Below, one piece after another: positions 1 through 5,651 of a stretch of DNA of 5,651 nt (position 1 is the first letter of the stretch; each line of letters begins with the position of its first letter). The position numbers and the translations under genes were made by a program. Origin of the DNA: an uncultured Bacilli bacterium (lineage in GTDB: Bacteria; Bacillota_I; Bacilli_A; RF39; UBA660); NCBI GenBank assembly GCA_948750805.1, contig CAPZYV010000058.1, positions 1 through 5,651 on the forward strand, given 5' to 3'. The notes beneath the pieces are model-generated. The model was not told the DNA's origin. It did not search any database and was given only the letters and a program-made list of their open reading frames with translations.

Positions 1-70
1 CTGATTAACTTGCAAAAAAGCTCTTGAAAGCCGTATTATAACCACTGTACATAATTACACTATTGCAAAT
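1..70. other. Unassigned flank left of the yitT-like gene
   Basis: I cannot assign a gene here. A TATAAT hexamer lies on the minus strand at 35-40, but no acceptable -35 element sits 16 to 18 bases upstream of it, so a leftward promoter is only a weak possibility. The plus strand is open from base 1 to a TGA at 25-27, too short to tell a gene tail from chance. The minus strand holds a 15-codon ORF (from about 52 leftward to a TAA) with no ribosome binding site. A weak minus-strand hairpin with two G-U pairs precedes six T at about 15-33 and could be a second, poor terminator. Confidence 0.3.
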
Positions 71-91
71 AAAAAAGAACTTAAAGTTCTT
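71..91 (-). terminator. Rho-independent terminator of the YitT-family gene
   Basis: On the minus strand the arms AAGAAC (84-91 side) and GTTCTT (75-82 side) pair perfectly around a loop of about five bases, followed directly by a run of six T (76-71). The palindrome extends to 8 bp if a very tight loop is allowed. The first arm begins inside the stop codon at 90-92, so the gene ends straight into its terminator. On the plus strand no T-run follows, so it should work only leftward. Confidence 0.8.
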
Positions 92-992
92 AAAATAAGC
101 TATCTAATCCCGTATTTTTTCTAATTGTTCCACCTTCAATATCATAACAATCATTAATAATAAAAAACGCTTTAGAATCTATTTCCAAAATTATTTCTTT
201 AAACATGTAATAATCCTTAGTAGCGACTGCACACATTAATAAATCTTTTTTATCTTTAGAGTAACCACCTTCAGCTTTTAAAACTGTAACTCCTAAGTGC
301 ATATTATTTATTATTACATCACTTACTTCTTTTATTTTAGAAGTTTCAATAATAAACAGTTTACTTTTCGAAATACCAATTAACATTTTATCAATTATTA
401 AACTAGATACATAAATAATAATAATTGCATAAACAACTTTATTAACACCAAGTATCATACCTGCAAATAAAATTACAACTAGATTACAAATTAAATTAGC
501 TCTTCCTTCTGACATATGTAAGTACTTACACATAATTTTAATTATAATATCAGACCCTCCAGTATTAAATCCCATTTTATAGACTAAACCACTAGCAAAA
601 CCATAAAGAATACTAGTAAAAGCTATAGTTGTTATAAAATCCTCAAAAATAAAATATGGAGCTAAAAACTTACTTAAAGGTGCTGTTAAAGTTACCATTA
701 AAGGGTATAAAATAGTTCCAACTATTGCTGGTCTTGTTTTTTTATAACCAAATACTTTAAAACTTAATAATAATAAAATAAAACTACTAGTATAAATAAA
801 TATTTGATTGTTCCAGCCCCATAAATTATTAAATACAATGGCAAGTCCACTCATACCTCCTATTACAAGGTCATTATTCACTAAAAACAAATTATAATTA
901 AGACCTAATAAAAATACTCCTATAACCATTAAAATTATTCTAGAAATTTTATTTTTATCGGTTACATTTTTTAAAATTTTATTTATATCCAT
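90..992 (-). CDS. YitT-family membrane protein with C-terminal DUF2179 domain
   Basis: This 300-residue protein has the two-part architecture of the YitT family. An N-terminal polytopic membrane region (about residues 15-205, roughly six hydrophobic segments) contains the family-typical stretch GFNTGGSDII at 141-150. A soluble cytoplasmic-type C-terminal domain (DUF2179, about 210-290) includes GVTVLKAEGGYS at 234-245 and a DIEGG end. The length is normal for the family. The biochemical role of YitT proteins is not established; transport or sensing is often suggested, and bacilli usually carry several paralogues, so I give no symbol. The start is supported by GTAGGA placed 5 bases before the ATG and by a promoter just upstream. 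The gene is monocistronic, divergent from gerQ, and ends in its own terminator. Confidence 0.9.
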   Translation of the reverse strand: MDINKILKNVTDKNKISRIILMVIGVFLLGLNYNLFLVNNDLVIGGMSGLAIVFNNLWGWNNQIFIYTSSFILLLLSFKVFGYKKTRPAIVGTILYPLMVTLTAPLSKFLAPYFIFEDFITTIAFTSILYGFASGLVYKMGFNTGGSDIIIKIMCKYLHMSEGRANLICNLVVILFAGMILGVNKVVYAIIIIYVSSLIIDKMLIGISKSKLFIIETSKIKEVSDVIINNMHLGVTVLKAEGGYSKDKKDLLMCAVATKDYYMFKEIILEIDSKAFFIINDCYDIEGGTIRKNTGLDSLF

Positions 993-1014
993 AAATATCC
1001 TACTTTCTAGTTAA

Positions 1015-1043
1015 ATAATATATATTTTTTTTATTAATGTCAA
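1015..1043 (-). promoter_or_regulatory. SigA-type promoter of the YitT-family gene
   Basis: On the minus strand a consensus -35 TTGACA (1038-1043) is followed after exactly 17 bases by TATTAT (1015-1020), one mismatch from the -10 consensus. The spacer contains a run of eight A. The expected transcription start is near 1008, leaving a short leader of about 15 bases with the ribosome binding site GTAGGA. Confidence 0.75.
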
Positions 1044-1070
1044 CATAATTTGGTTATTTCTTCATATATT
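1042..1070 (+). promoter_or_regulatory. Possible mother-cell sigma (SigE/SigK-like) promoter of gerQ
   Basis: No convincing TTGACA/TATAAT pair precedes gerQ. CATATATT at 1063-1070 resembles the SigE -10 (CATACAnT) and the SigK -10 (CATAnnnTA, last base not matched). AACA at 1042-1045 lies 17 bases before it, as a SigK -35 would, and ATAATT at 1045-1050 is a rough SigE -35. A second CATA (1044-1047) gives another possible -10 with a longer leader. The downstream candidate would start transcription almost at the ribosome binding site. The call rests mainly on knowing that gerQ is a mother-cell sporulation gene. Confidence 0.35.
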
Positions 1071-1088
1071 TTAGAGAGGTGAAGTATA

Positions 1089-1448
1089 ATGAACGGAAAT
1101 TTTTTTAGTAATCCTACATTTCCAACTAATAACAATAATGGACCCATTGAAAGCCCTCCGGGAAATATGAATTATTCTGAGTCTTTACCAATGGAACAAA
1201 GTTATATTGAAAATATTTTAAGATTAAATAAGGGTAAAAAAGTTAAAGCATACTTTTCATATCCCGATTCTACAGACTGGCGTGATAAAATTTATGATGG
1301 TGTAATTGAAGAGGCAGGTCGTGACCATTTAATAATGAGTGACCCTAAAACAGGAAACTGGTATCTTCTTAGAATGATTTATCTTGACTATGTTGAGTTT
1401 GAAGAAAGAATAAATTATAAACATGACTATTCTGAAAAAACGTTTTAA
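1089..1448 (+). CDS. gerQ: Spore coat protein GerQ
   Basis: GerQ (YwdL) is an inner-coat protein made in the mother cell of sporulating Bacillus. There it is needed for the cortex hydrolase CwlJ to be present in the coat, and hence for germination by calcium dipicolinate. Residues about 33-110 match the conserved GerQ domain: LPMEQSYIENILRLNKGK at 33-50, GVIEEAGRDHLIMSDPKTG at 71-89 and YLLRMIYLDYVEFEE at 92-106. The first 32 residues are a low-complexity Asn/Pro/Ser region, as is usual, but shorter than in B. subtilis and without lysine. The protein has 119 residues. The ribosome binding site GAGGTGA (1076-1082) lies 6 bases before the ATG. The gene is monocistronic and ends in a terminator shared with the convergent hydrolase gene. 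The family assignment is secure; the organism's ability to sporulate is inferred. Confidence 0.95.
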   Translation: MNGNFFSNPTFPTNNNNGPIESPPGNMNYSESLPMEQSYIENILRLNKGKKVKAYFSYPDSTDWRDKIYDGVIEEAGRDHLIMSDPKTGNWYLLRMIYLDYVEFEERINYKHDYSEKTF

Positions 1449-1460
1449 AAGCGTTTTTTT
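1435..1460. terminator. Two-way terminator shared by gerQ and the metallo-hydrolase gene
   Basis: AAAAAACG (1435-1442) pairs with CGTTTTTT (1452-1459) around a 9-base loop that contains the gerQ stop codon (1446-1448). The arms supply a T-run on either strand: seven T at 1454-1460 for gerQ and six T (1440-1435, read leftward) for the hydrolase gene. The hydrolase stop codon (1459-1461) abuts the outer arm. Only two of the eight pairs are G-C, so strength rests on the U-tracts. Confidence 0.75.
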
Positions 1461-1962
1461 ATTTGAAATAATTATCAAATAATTTCTTTTCTTCTCCTAG
1501 AATACTTGCTATACCATGTCCTGGTAAGATAGTTATATCATTAGGATATTCACTTATTTTAGCTAAACTTTTTTTCATATCACTTATACTAGAAGTTGCA
1601 ACATCACATCTGCCAATCGTATGATAAAAAAGAAAATCACCTGTAAACATTACTTTATCATCTTTAAAATAAAAAGTTATCGAATCTCTAGTATGACCTG
1701 GTGTTTTTATAACTTCATAATTAAAGCTATTACTATTATGAGTATTATGTTCTAAATTATAAAACTTTTCTAATTCTTTTAAAGCTAAAGTATGGTCAAA
1801 ATGATGATGAGTTACAAGTATTTCTTCTACTTTATAACCTATACAGGTCTCTTTTATTAAATTAGCATCGCTAGCTGGGTCTATTATTACACATTTATTA
1901 TTCTTAATTACAATATAACAATTAGTATGAAGTTCTCCAAGTACTAAACTTTTAATTTCCAT
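1459..1962 (-). CDS. MBL-fold metallo-hydrolase, glyoxalase II-like (YqgX type)
   Basis: This is a cytoplasmic metallo-beta-lactamase-fold enzyme of the glyoxalase-II-like subgroup, which usually hydrolyses thioesters such as S-lactoyl-thiols. The metal ligands are all visible: THHHFDH at 51-57 (H52, H54, D56, H57), H90 in TPGHTRDS, D109 in FTGDFLF and H149 in LPGHG. The tail GEEKK is also typical of the subgroup. At 167 residues it is shorter than usual relatives of about 200 residues; most of the shortening lies between H57 and H90. The separate C-terminal substrate domain of true glyoxalase II is absent, so the substrate is uncertain. The start follows GGTGAT, which complements the 16S rRNA 3' end, and has its own promoter. 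It is transcribed alone, convergent with gerQ. Confidence 0.88.
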   Translation of the reverse strand: MEIKSLVLGELHTNCYIVIKNNKCVIIDPASDANLIKETCIGYKVEEILVTHHHFDHTLALKELEKFYNLEHNTHNSNSFNYEVIKTPGHTRDSITFYFKDDKVMFTGDFLFYHTIGRCDVATSSISDMKKSLAKISEYPNDITILPGHGIASILGEEKKLFDNYFK

Positions 1963-1977
1963 ATTATCACCATTAAT

Positions 1978-2006
1978 ATTATAAACTATTATTTTTATTA
2001 AGACAA
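1978..2006 (-). promoter_or_regulatory. SigA-type promoter of the metallo-hydrolase gene
   Basis: On the minus strand TTGTCT (2001-2006) lies exactly 17 bases before a perfect TATAAT (1978-1983). The expected start of transcription is near 1971, giving a leader of only about ten bases that begins just before the GGTGAT ribosome binding site. Confidence 0.75.
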
Positions 2007-2019
2007 ATTTTTCTAACCT

Positions 2020-2048
2020 AAATAAAAAGAATAGCTAATAACTACTCT
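2020..2048 (-). terminator. Rho-independent terminator of the AAA+ ATPase gene
   Basis: Read on the minus strand, AGAGTAG (2048-2042) pairs with CTATTCT (2034-2028) through seven base pairs, one of them G-U, around a 7-base loop. It is followed by TTTTATTT. It lies 14 bases past the ATPase stop codon and separates that gene from the promoter of the hydrolase downstream. Confidence 0.7.
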
Positions 2049-2061
2049 AATTTCTATATAT

Positions 2062-3522
2062 TTATTTTGATTCATTAGGATTTACTAATTTTCTCATAAA
2101 AGGAATAACTTTAGTATCACTACTTGGATCTGAGACATCTTGTTCTACCACACTTTCAAGTTCAAGAGCAAGATTATCTCTTACATATGTAGATAACCTT
2201 TCACATTTAATTAGTGCTTCTAAAACATCTTTTTCTGTAATTATTTCTTTCCCTATATATTTCGCATGGGCAAAAGAATCTTCTAAAACATCTTTAGCAA
2301 GTCTTATGTTAGAAACTCTCGCTTCATTATATGAAACTTGATGTTTTAAATCAGTTAAAGAAATTACCCTTGTTAGCAAATCTCGTGGATTACTAAAACT
2401 ATAAAAAATACCATATCTTTCTTGTAATTTATCCATAAACCCTAATAATATATTTATAAGTTGTTCTAAAGTTAAAGGTCTAATTGTTATTTTATCAAAG
2501 CGACCACAAAAGGCTTCATCTGGAACTAAATACTTACTAAATTCTAGAGTGGTTGTTGTTCCTATTATAACTACATCTCGATTACTTATATAGGGTTTTA
2601 AAATATTCATAGCATCATTACTTCTTTTGTCTCCTGACCCACCTAATCTGTATAAAGAATGAATCTCATCAATAAATAGGATTACTTTGCCTTTATTTTT
2701 TCTAGCAAATTCCACTAATTTTTTCATATTTTCTTCAAACAAACCACGATATATAGTACCTGCGACTAAAGAATTAGCATTTATACATATAATCATTTTA
2801 TTATTTAACCAAGTATTTGTACCCATTTTAATTTGTCTAGCTAAATCCTCTGCTAGTGCTGTCTTACCCGAACCTGAATCACCAATTAGTAAAATGCTTT
2901 TGCCTTTAATAACTGTGCTTTCAATTATTTTTTCTATTTCCTGTTCTCTTCCAATTGCATGGCACAAATCTTCTTGTGTAGATAAGTCAAAACCAAAACC
3001 ACTTATACTAGAAATGTCACAAACGGGAATATAACTAGAATTAAGACTGTTATCATCTTTCAACTCTGCAATTTTTCTTTTTATTATTTCTAGATTACAT
3101 AGATATATATTGCCTCTTTCATATTGTTTTATTTTTTTTTGAAATTCTATATCATTTCGCTTTTCAGCTAAATAAGCATTAACCTCATCCATAGTCGGTA
3201 CATAAGTGCCTATTTTTTGCTTTTCTTCATCTATATAAATTTCTCCTAAATTACTGTATCTCATATTAACATAAATATAAATATAATAATTTGCTAATCC
3301 TGCATAACTAAATTCTTTAAACATTTTTTTATCAGGATTAGCAAAAAATACACCAATTGGAAAAATGCAACCTGTTGCAATCTCTTCTGCAAATAAAAAT
3401 TGATTATCAAGAGAAATAAGACGATACATAATCAACTTAAGTTTATCCTTAACTACATTTTCATCTTTAATATTAGTATATCTTATATTATCTCGATATA
3501 TAGTTCCATAAACCTTAGACAT
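2062..3522 (-). CDS. Single-domain Clp-type AAA+ ATPase with unrecognised N-terminal domain
   Basis: This 486-residue protein has one AAA+ module that resembles the first ATPase domain (D1) of ClpA/ClpB/ClpC. Visible elements are IGREQEIEKII (190-200), Walker A GDSGSGKT (214-221), the pore-loop segment AGTIYRGLFEE (254-264) with the aromatic Y258, Walker B ILFIDEIH (281-288), sensor 1 in GTTTT (321-325), and an arginine-finger position in CGRF (R341). In ClpB D1 two adjacent arginines occupy that place; here the first is Gly340. A helical small domain follows (about 351-440), then an acidic stretch (455-470). There is no second AAA domain, no ClpP-binding loop and no Clp N-domain repeats, so a role in ClpP proteolysis is unlikely. 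Residues 1-170 match no family I know; residues 113-155 look helical and charged. An unfolding or remodelling role is inferred from the module alone. The gene is monocistronic with its own promoter and terminator, divergent from the LemA-like gene. The start is supported by TGAGG 7 bases upstream. Confidence 0.82.
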   Translation of the reverse strand: MSKVYGTIYRDNIRYTNIKDENVVKDKLKLIMYRLISLDNQFLFAEEIATGCIFPIGVFFANPDKKMFKEFSYAGLANYYIYIYVNMRYSNLGEIYIDEEKQKIGTYVPTMDEVNAYLAEKRNDIEFQKKIKQYERGNIYLCNLEIIKRKIAELKDDNSLNSSYIPVCDISSISGFGFDLSTQEDLCHAIGREQEIEKIIESTVIKGKSILLIGDSGSGKTALAEDLARQIKMGTNTWLNNKMIICINANSLVAGTIYRGLFEENMKKLVEFARKNKGKVILFIDEIHSLYRLGGSGDKRSNDAMNILKPYISNRDVVIIGTTTTLEFSKYLVPDEAFCGRFDKITIRPLTLEQLINILLGFMDKLQERYGIFYSFSNPRDLLTRVISLTDLKHQVSYNEARVSNIRLAKDVLEDSFAHAKYIGKEIITEKDVLEALIKCERLSTYVRDNLALELESVVEQDVSDPSSDTKVIPFMRKLVNPNESK

Positions 3523-3542
3523 AAAAGCGCCTCAATAGTTGT

Positions 3543-3571
3543 ATTCTAACATATTTATACTTAAAATGCAA
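3543..3571 (-). promoter_or_regulatory. Extended -10 promoter of the AAA+ ATPase gene
   Basis: On the minus strand TTGCAT (3566-3571) is followed after 17 bases by TAGAAT (3543-3548), preceded by TG one base upstream (extended -10, TGTTAGAAT). The start of transcription is expected near 3536, shortly before the GAGG ribosome binding site. Its -35 and spacer are overlapped by the first copy of a 14-bp repeat. Confidence 0.75.
3555..3568 (+). repeat. 14-bp direct repeat, copy 1
   Basis: TTATACTTAAAATG occurs here and again, identical, at 3611-3624. This copy covers part of the spacer and the -35 of the leftward ATPase promoter. It also carries a TATACT that could itself be a rightward -10. Confidence 0.8.
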
Positions 3572-3588
3572 AAAATTAGTTTTTTTAC

Positions 3589-3617
3589 TTTAAAAATTGG
3601 GAAATAATTGTTATACT
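3589..3617 (+). promoter_or_regulatory. Extended -10 promoter of the LemA-like gene
   Basis: TTTAAA (3589-3594, four of six consensus bases) lies 17 bases before TATACT (3612-3617), which is preceded by TG one base upstream (TGTTATACT). The region further upstream is A/T-tract rich, including seven T, as in UP elements. Transcription would start near 3624, at the ribosome binding site, giving a very short leader. The -10 lies in copy 2 of the 14-bp repeat. Confidence 0.65.
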
Positions 3618-3624
3618 TAAAATG
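3611..3624 (+). repeat. 14-bp direct repeat, copy 2
   Basis: This is the second identical TTATACTTAAAATG, 56 bases after the first in the same orientation. It spans the -10 of the rightward promoter and ends one base into the GGTGA ribosome binding site (3624-3628) of the LemA-like gene. Flanking bases differ between the copies, so the identity stops at 14. Confidence 0.8.
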
Positions 3625-3634
3625 GTGATAAAAT

Positions 3635-4177
3635 ATGCTATGGTTTTCAATTTTATTAATTATAATAATTATTTTGTGTTTAGGAGGCATTTATTATATA
3701 ATCTTCTTTAATAAGCTAAATGATTTAAAAACTAAAGTTATGGAAGCAGAAAGTATCATAGATGAAAATTTAAGATTAAAATATGATATTTTAATTAGAA
3801 TCAGCAATAGTCTTAAAAAAAATATGAAATCAGACAAAAATTATTTTAAAGAATATGAACGTTTAAATGAAATAAATATTACTAATTTTGATATGGACCG
3901 TAAACTTAATGAAGGTTTAACTTTAATTTTAAAAATGCGAGATGATTTAAGACTAGAAGATGATGAAGATTTAAATAATGAATTAGAGAAAATTAAACGC
4001 TTAGATGAAAAACTAACAGCGACAAAAAATTATTATAATAAAAATACTAGTTTAGAAAATGCTATTATTAGACGCTTTCCTACTAATATCATTGCTCGGA
4101 TTCATAACTTTAAAATAAAATTATTCTTTGATGGTAAAGACATGGATGACGAAATAATAGACGACTTTAAAATTTAG
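3635..4177 (+). CDS. lemA: LemA family membrane protein
   Basis: This 180-residue protein has an N-terminal hydrophobic segment (about residues 4-25, rich in Ile and Leu) and an otherwise helical, highly charged body. That is the LemA layout, in which the membrane anchor is N-terminal. Family-like features are FNKLNDLKTKVMEAES (25-40), RLKYDILIRISNSLKK (47-62) and the C-terminal signature KNYYNKNTSLENAIIRRFP (131-149) with PTNIIARIHNFK (149-160). LemA function is poorly defined; the proteins are membrane-anchored helical bundles. The middle of this one is divergent and the tail is acidic (DMDDEIIDD). The start is fixed by GGTGA 6 bases before the ATG. It is divergent from the AAA+ ATPase and convergent with ung, and its last codons form one arm of a terminator hairpin. 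An unrelated coiled-coil membrane protein is the main alternative. Confidence 0.75.
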   Translation: MLWFSILLIIIIILCLGGIYYIIFFNKLNDLKTKVMEAESIIDENLRLKYDILIRISNSLKKNMKSDKNYFKEYERLNEINITNFDMDRKLNEGLTLILKMRDDLRLEDDEDLNNELEKIKRLDEKLTATKNYYNKNTSLENAIIRRFPTNIIARIHNFKIKLFFDGKDMDDEIIDDFKI

Positions 4178-4190
4178 TCGTCTATTTTTA
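4156..4190. terminator. Two-way terminator shared by the LemA-like gene and ung
   Basis: AATAGACGACT (4156-4166) pairs perfectly, over 11 bp, with AGTCGTCTATT (4176-4186) around a 9-base loop. Rightward, the second arm leads into TTTTTATA, a good terminator for the LemA-like gene. Leftward, the hairpin begins two bases after the ung stop codon (4188-4190) and is followed by TATTATTT-like sequence, a weaker U-tract. The first arm is coding for the end of the LemA-like protein, and the second begins in its stop codon. Confidence 0.85.
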
Positions 4191-4847
4191 TAAGCTCCAA
4201 TCAATTTCTTTTAAATCATTCTTCTTTAAAAAGTCATTAGTTTTACTAAATGGTTTTGAACCAAAAAATCCATATCTAGCAGCAAAAGGGCTTGGATGCG
4301 GACTAGTTAATATTAGATGTTTCGGGTTAGTAATTAAGCTAGCTTTTTCTTTAGCAAAATTACCCCATAAAATAAATACTACTGGTTCTTCTTTTTCATT
4401 TAAAACCTTTATAATATAATCAGTAAGTCTTTCCCAGCCTAACTTTCGATGACTTGCTGGTGTATCTTTTACTACTGTTAATACCGCATTTAAAAGTAAT
4501 ACTCCACTTTTAGCCCAATTAGTTAAATCGCCATCATTTTTAGGAGGAATTCCTAAGTCATCGTATAATTCTTTATAAATATTTTGAAGCGATGGTGGAA
4601 CTTTAACTCCTTTTTGAACAGAAAATGAAAGCCCATGAGCTTCCCCTTCACCATGGTATGGGTCTTGACCTACTATAACAACTCTAGTATTAGCATAACT
4701 TGTAAGCTTTAAAGCTTCAAATATATGGTCTTTAGGAGGAAATATAGTTTTGGTCTGATATTCATTTTCCACTAAATTATAAAATTTCTTAAATCCCTCA
4801 CTATGCCAAATTATATTTAATTTTTCATCCCAATCATTACCTATCAT
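4188..4847 (-). CDS. ung: Uracil-DNA glycosylase (family 1)
   Basis: Ung cuts uracil bases from DNA, starting base-excision repair of deaminated cytosine or misincorporated dUMP. The 219 residues are the normal length. The active-site motif GQDPYHG is at 60-66 (D62 the water-activating aspartate, Y64 the pocket tyrosine), the uracil-recognition asparagine is N120 in VLLLNAVLTV, and the second motif HPSPFAA is at 184-190 with catalytic H184. The protein ends in the common IDWSL. Phe188 stands where E. coli Ung has its DNA-intercalating Leu191. The ATG has a strong AGGAGG site overlapping the rlmH stop codon. ung is the last gene of the walJ-rlmH-ung operon. Confidence 0.97.
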   Translation of the reverse strand: MIGNDWDEKLNIIWHSEGFKKFYNLVENEYQTKTIFPPKDHIFEALKLTSYANTRVVIVGQDPYHGEGEAHGLSFSVQKGVKVPPSLQNIYKELYDDLGIPPKNDGDLTNWAKSGVLLLNAVLTVVKDTPASHRKLGWERLTDYIIKVLNEKEEPVVFILWGNFAKEKASLITNPKHLILTSPHPSPFAARYGFFGSKPFSKTNDFLKKNDLKEIDWSL

Positions 4848-4852
4848 ATAAA

Positions 4853-4858
4853 CCTCCT
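4853..4858 (-). promoter_or_regulatory. Ribosome binding site of ung overlapping the rlmH stop
   Basis: The minus strand reads TAGGAGGTTTATATG. The TAG stop of rlmH (4859-4857) shares its last two bases with the AGGAGG Shine-Dalgarno sequence of ung, 5 bases before the ATG. Ribosomes finishing rlmH would therefore occupy the ung initiation region, which suggests translational coupling. Confidence 0.85.
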
Positions 4859-5294
4859 ATTTATGATACGATTCATTATTATTAATTTTAAAAGCGCGAT
4901 AAATTTGTTCTAATAATACCCCTCTAAATAATCCATGAGGAAGTGTAATATTTCCAAAAGATAAAGCCAAATTACTTCTTTTTTTAATGCTTTCATGAAT
5001 ACCAGTTGAAGAGCCAATTACAAAAGTAATAGTACTATAATTTATAAAAGTTTTATCTATAAATTTAGCAAATTCTTCACTAGTATATTTTTGACCTAAA
5101 ATTTCCATTGTTACAACAAAATCAGAATCATTAATGTATTTTTTAATATTTTGTGCTTCCTTATTTAGATTTTCCTCATCTTTTAATTCAATTAGTTCAA
5201 TTTTATGATATTTAGTTAATCTTTTTAAATAATCTTCTACTAAATCACTTAAATATTTTTCTTTAAGTTTTCCTAAAACTATTATCTTAATCAT
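4857..5294 (-). CDS. rlmH: 23S rRNA pseudouridine-1915 N3-methyltransferase RlmH
   Basis: RlmH is a SPOUT-class methyltransferase that uses S-adenosylmethionine to methylate N3 of pseudouridine 1915 in helix 69 of 23S rRNA, acting on assembled ribosomes as a homodimer. The sequence begins with the usual MIKIIVLGKLKEKYL. It has the SAM-pocket segment FVIGSSTG at 91-98, where relatives usually read IGG, and the C-terminal signature LPHGLFRGVLLEQIYRAFK (118-136) ending in ESYHK, typical of the family. At 145 residues it is slightly shorter than the usual 155-159. It starts inside the end of walJ with a 4-base ATGA overlap, the arrangement expected for coupled translation; only a weak GAAG lies upstream. 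In many Firmicutes rlmH lies close downstream of walJ, which supports both calls. Confidence 0.96.
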   Translation of the reverse strand: MIKIIVLGKLKEKYLSDLVEDYLKRLTKYHKIELIELKDEENLNKEAQNIKKYINDSDFVVTMEILGQKYTSEEFAKFIDKTFINYSTITFVIGSSTGIHESIKKRSNLALSFGNITLPHGLFRGVLLEQIYRAFKINNNESYHK

Positions 5295-5651
5295 ATACTA
5301 ACTTCAACTATCTCACTAGGTTTAGCACATCTAATATCTTTAAATGAAATATTATAATTTTTAAAAGTATTATTAATTTCATTTAAAGCTAACTCTTCCG
5401 TATTATTTTTTTCAGATAAATGCATTAAACAAATTTTTTTAGTATTATCCCCTATTAGTTTCGTAAGATATACACTACTATCATGATTATTTAAATGACC
5501 ATAATCACCGTAAACTCTCTTTTTTAGCCAATCTGGATATGGTCCATGTTGTAACATTTCTACGTCATGATTACTTTCAAATAAATATACTTCTTTATTT
5601 TGTAAAAATTTAAAATTTTTATTATTTATATAACCAGTATCTGTAACATAG
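5291..5651 (-). CDS. walJ: WalJ (YycJ) MBL-fold hydrolase, C-terminal part
   Basis: Only the last 119 codons are inside the window. The frame stays open to the right edge (base 5651), so the N-terminal part, with the HxHxDH metal motif, lies outside. The methionine at 5555-5557 is internal, part of the conserved SNHDVEML. Visible WalJ motifs are VTDTGY just inside the edge, LFESNHDVEML, GPYPDWLKKRV, the GDYGHLNN segment (usually SDxGHLSN) and LMHLSEKNN, which carries a metal-ligand histidine. WalJ is an MBL-fold nuclease-like protein linked to the WalRK cell-wall regulon and to coordinating cell division with replication in bacilli. Its stop TGA overlaps the rlmH ATG. The wal genes would be expected further right, off this window. 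No htrA gene separates it from rlmH. Confidence 0.93.
   Translation of the reverse strand, partial: YVTDTGYINNKNFKFLQNKEVYLFESNHDVEMLQHGPYPDWLKKRVYGDYGHLNNHDSSVYLTKLIGDNTKKICLMHLSEKNNTEELALNEINNTFKNYNISFKDIRCAKPSEIVEVSI

Overview
The window is very AT-rich and densely packed, with eight protein genes and no gap longer than about 115 bases. It looks like chromosomal DNA of a low-GC Gram-positive bacterium of the Bacilli, possibly one of the Mollicutes-related gut lineages. Three things point there: a walJ-rlmH pair as in Bacilli, a GerQ spore-coat protein implying a spore former or a descendant of one, and strong AGGAGG/GGTGAT-type ribosome binding sites. Tryptophan codons checked are TGG and one gene stops at TGA, so the standard bacterial code applies, not the Mycoplasma code. 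I saw no tRNA, rRNA, CRISPR array, insertion sequence or phage gene.

Left part (1-1458): a YitT-family membrane protein on the minus strand and gerQ on the plus strand diverge from a 96-bp intergenic region. That region holds a good housekeeping promoter for yitT and a possible mother-cell (SigE/SigK-like) promoter for gerQ.

Middle (1459-4190): a compact glyoxalase-II-like metallo-hydrolase and a single-domain Clp-type AAA+ ATPase each have their own promoter on the minus strand. The ATPase is divergent from a LemA-like membrane protein. The 112-bp ATPase/LemA intergenic region carries two extended -10 promoters and an exact 14-bp direct repeat that overlaps both of them, which suggests shared control.

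Right part (4188-5651): walJ (cut by the window edge), rlmH and ung form a tightly coupled minus-strand operon. walJ and rlmH overlap by 4 bases, and the ung ribosome binding site overlaps the rlmH stop codon.

Both convergent gene pairs (gerQ/hydrolase and lemA/ung) are separated by exactly 10 bases. Each shares a two-way terminator hairpin built partly from coding sequence. The least understood element is the ATPase with its unrecognised N-terminal domain, together with the LemA-like neighbour and the repeated promoter motif.
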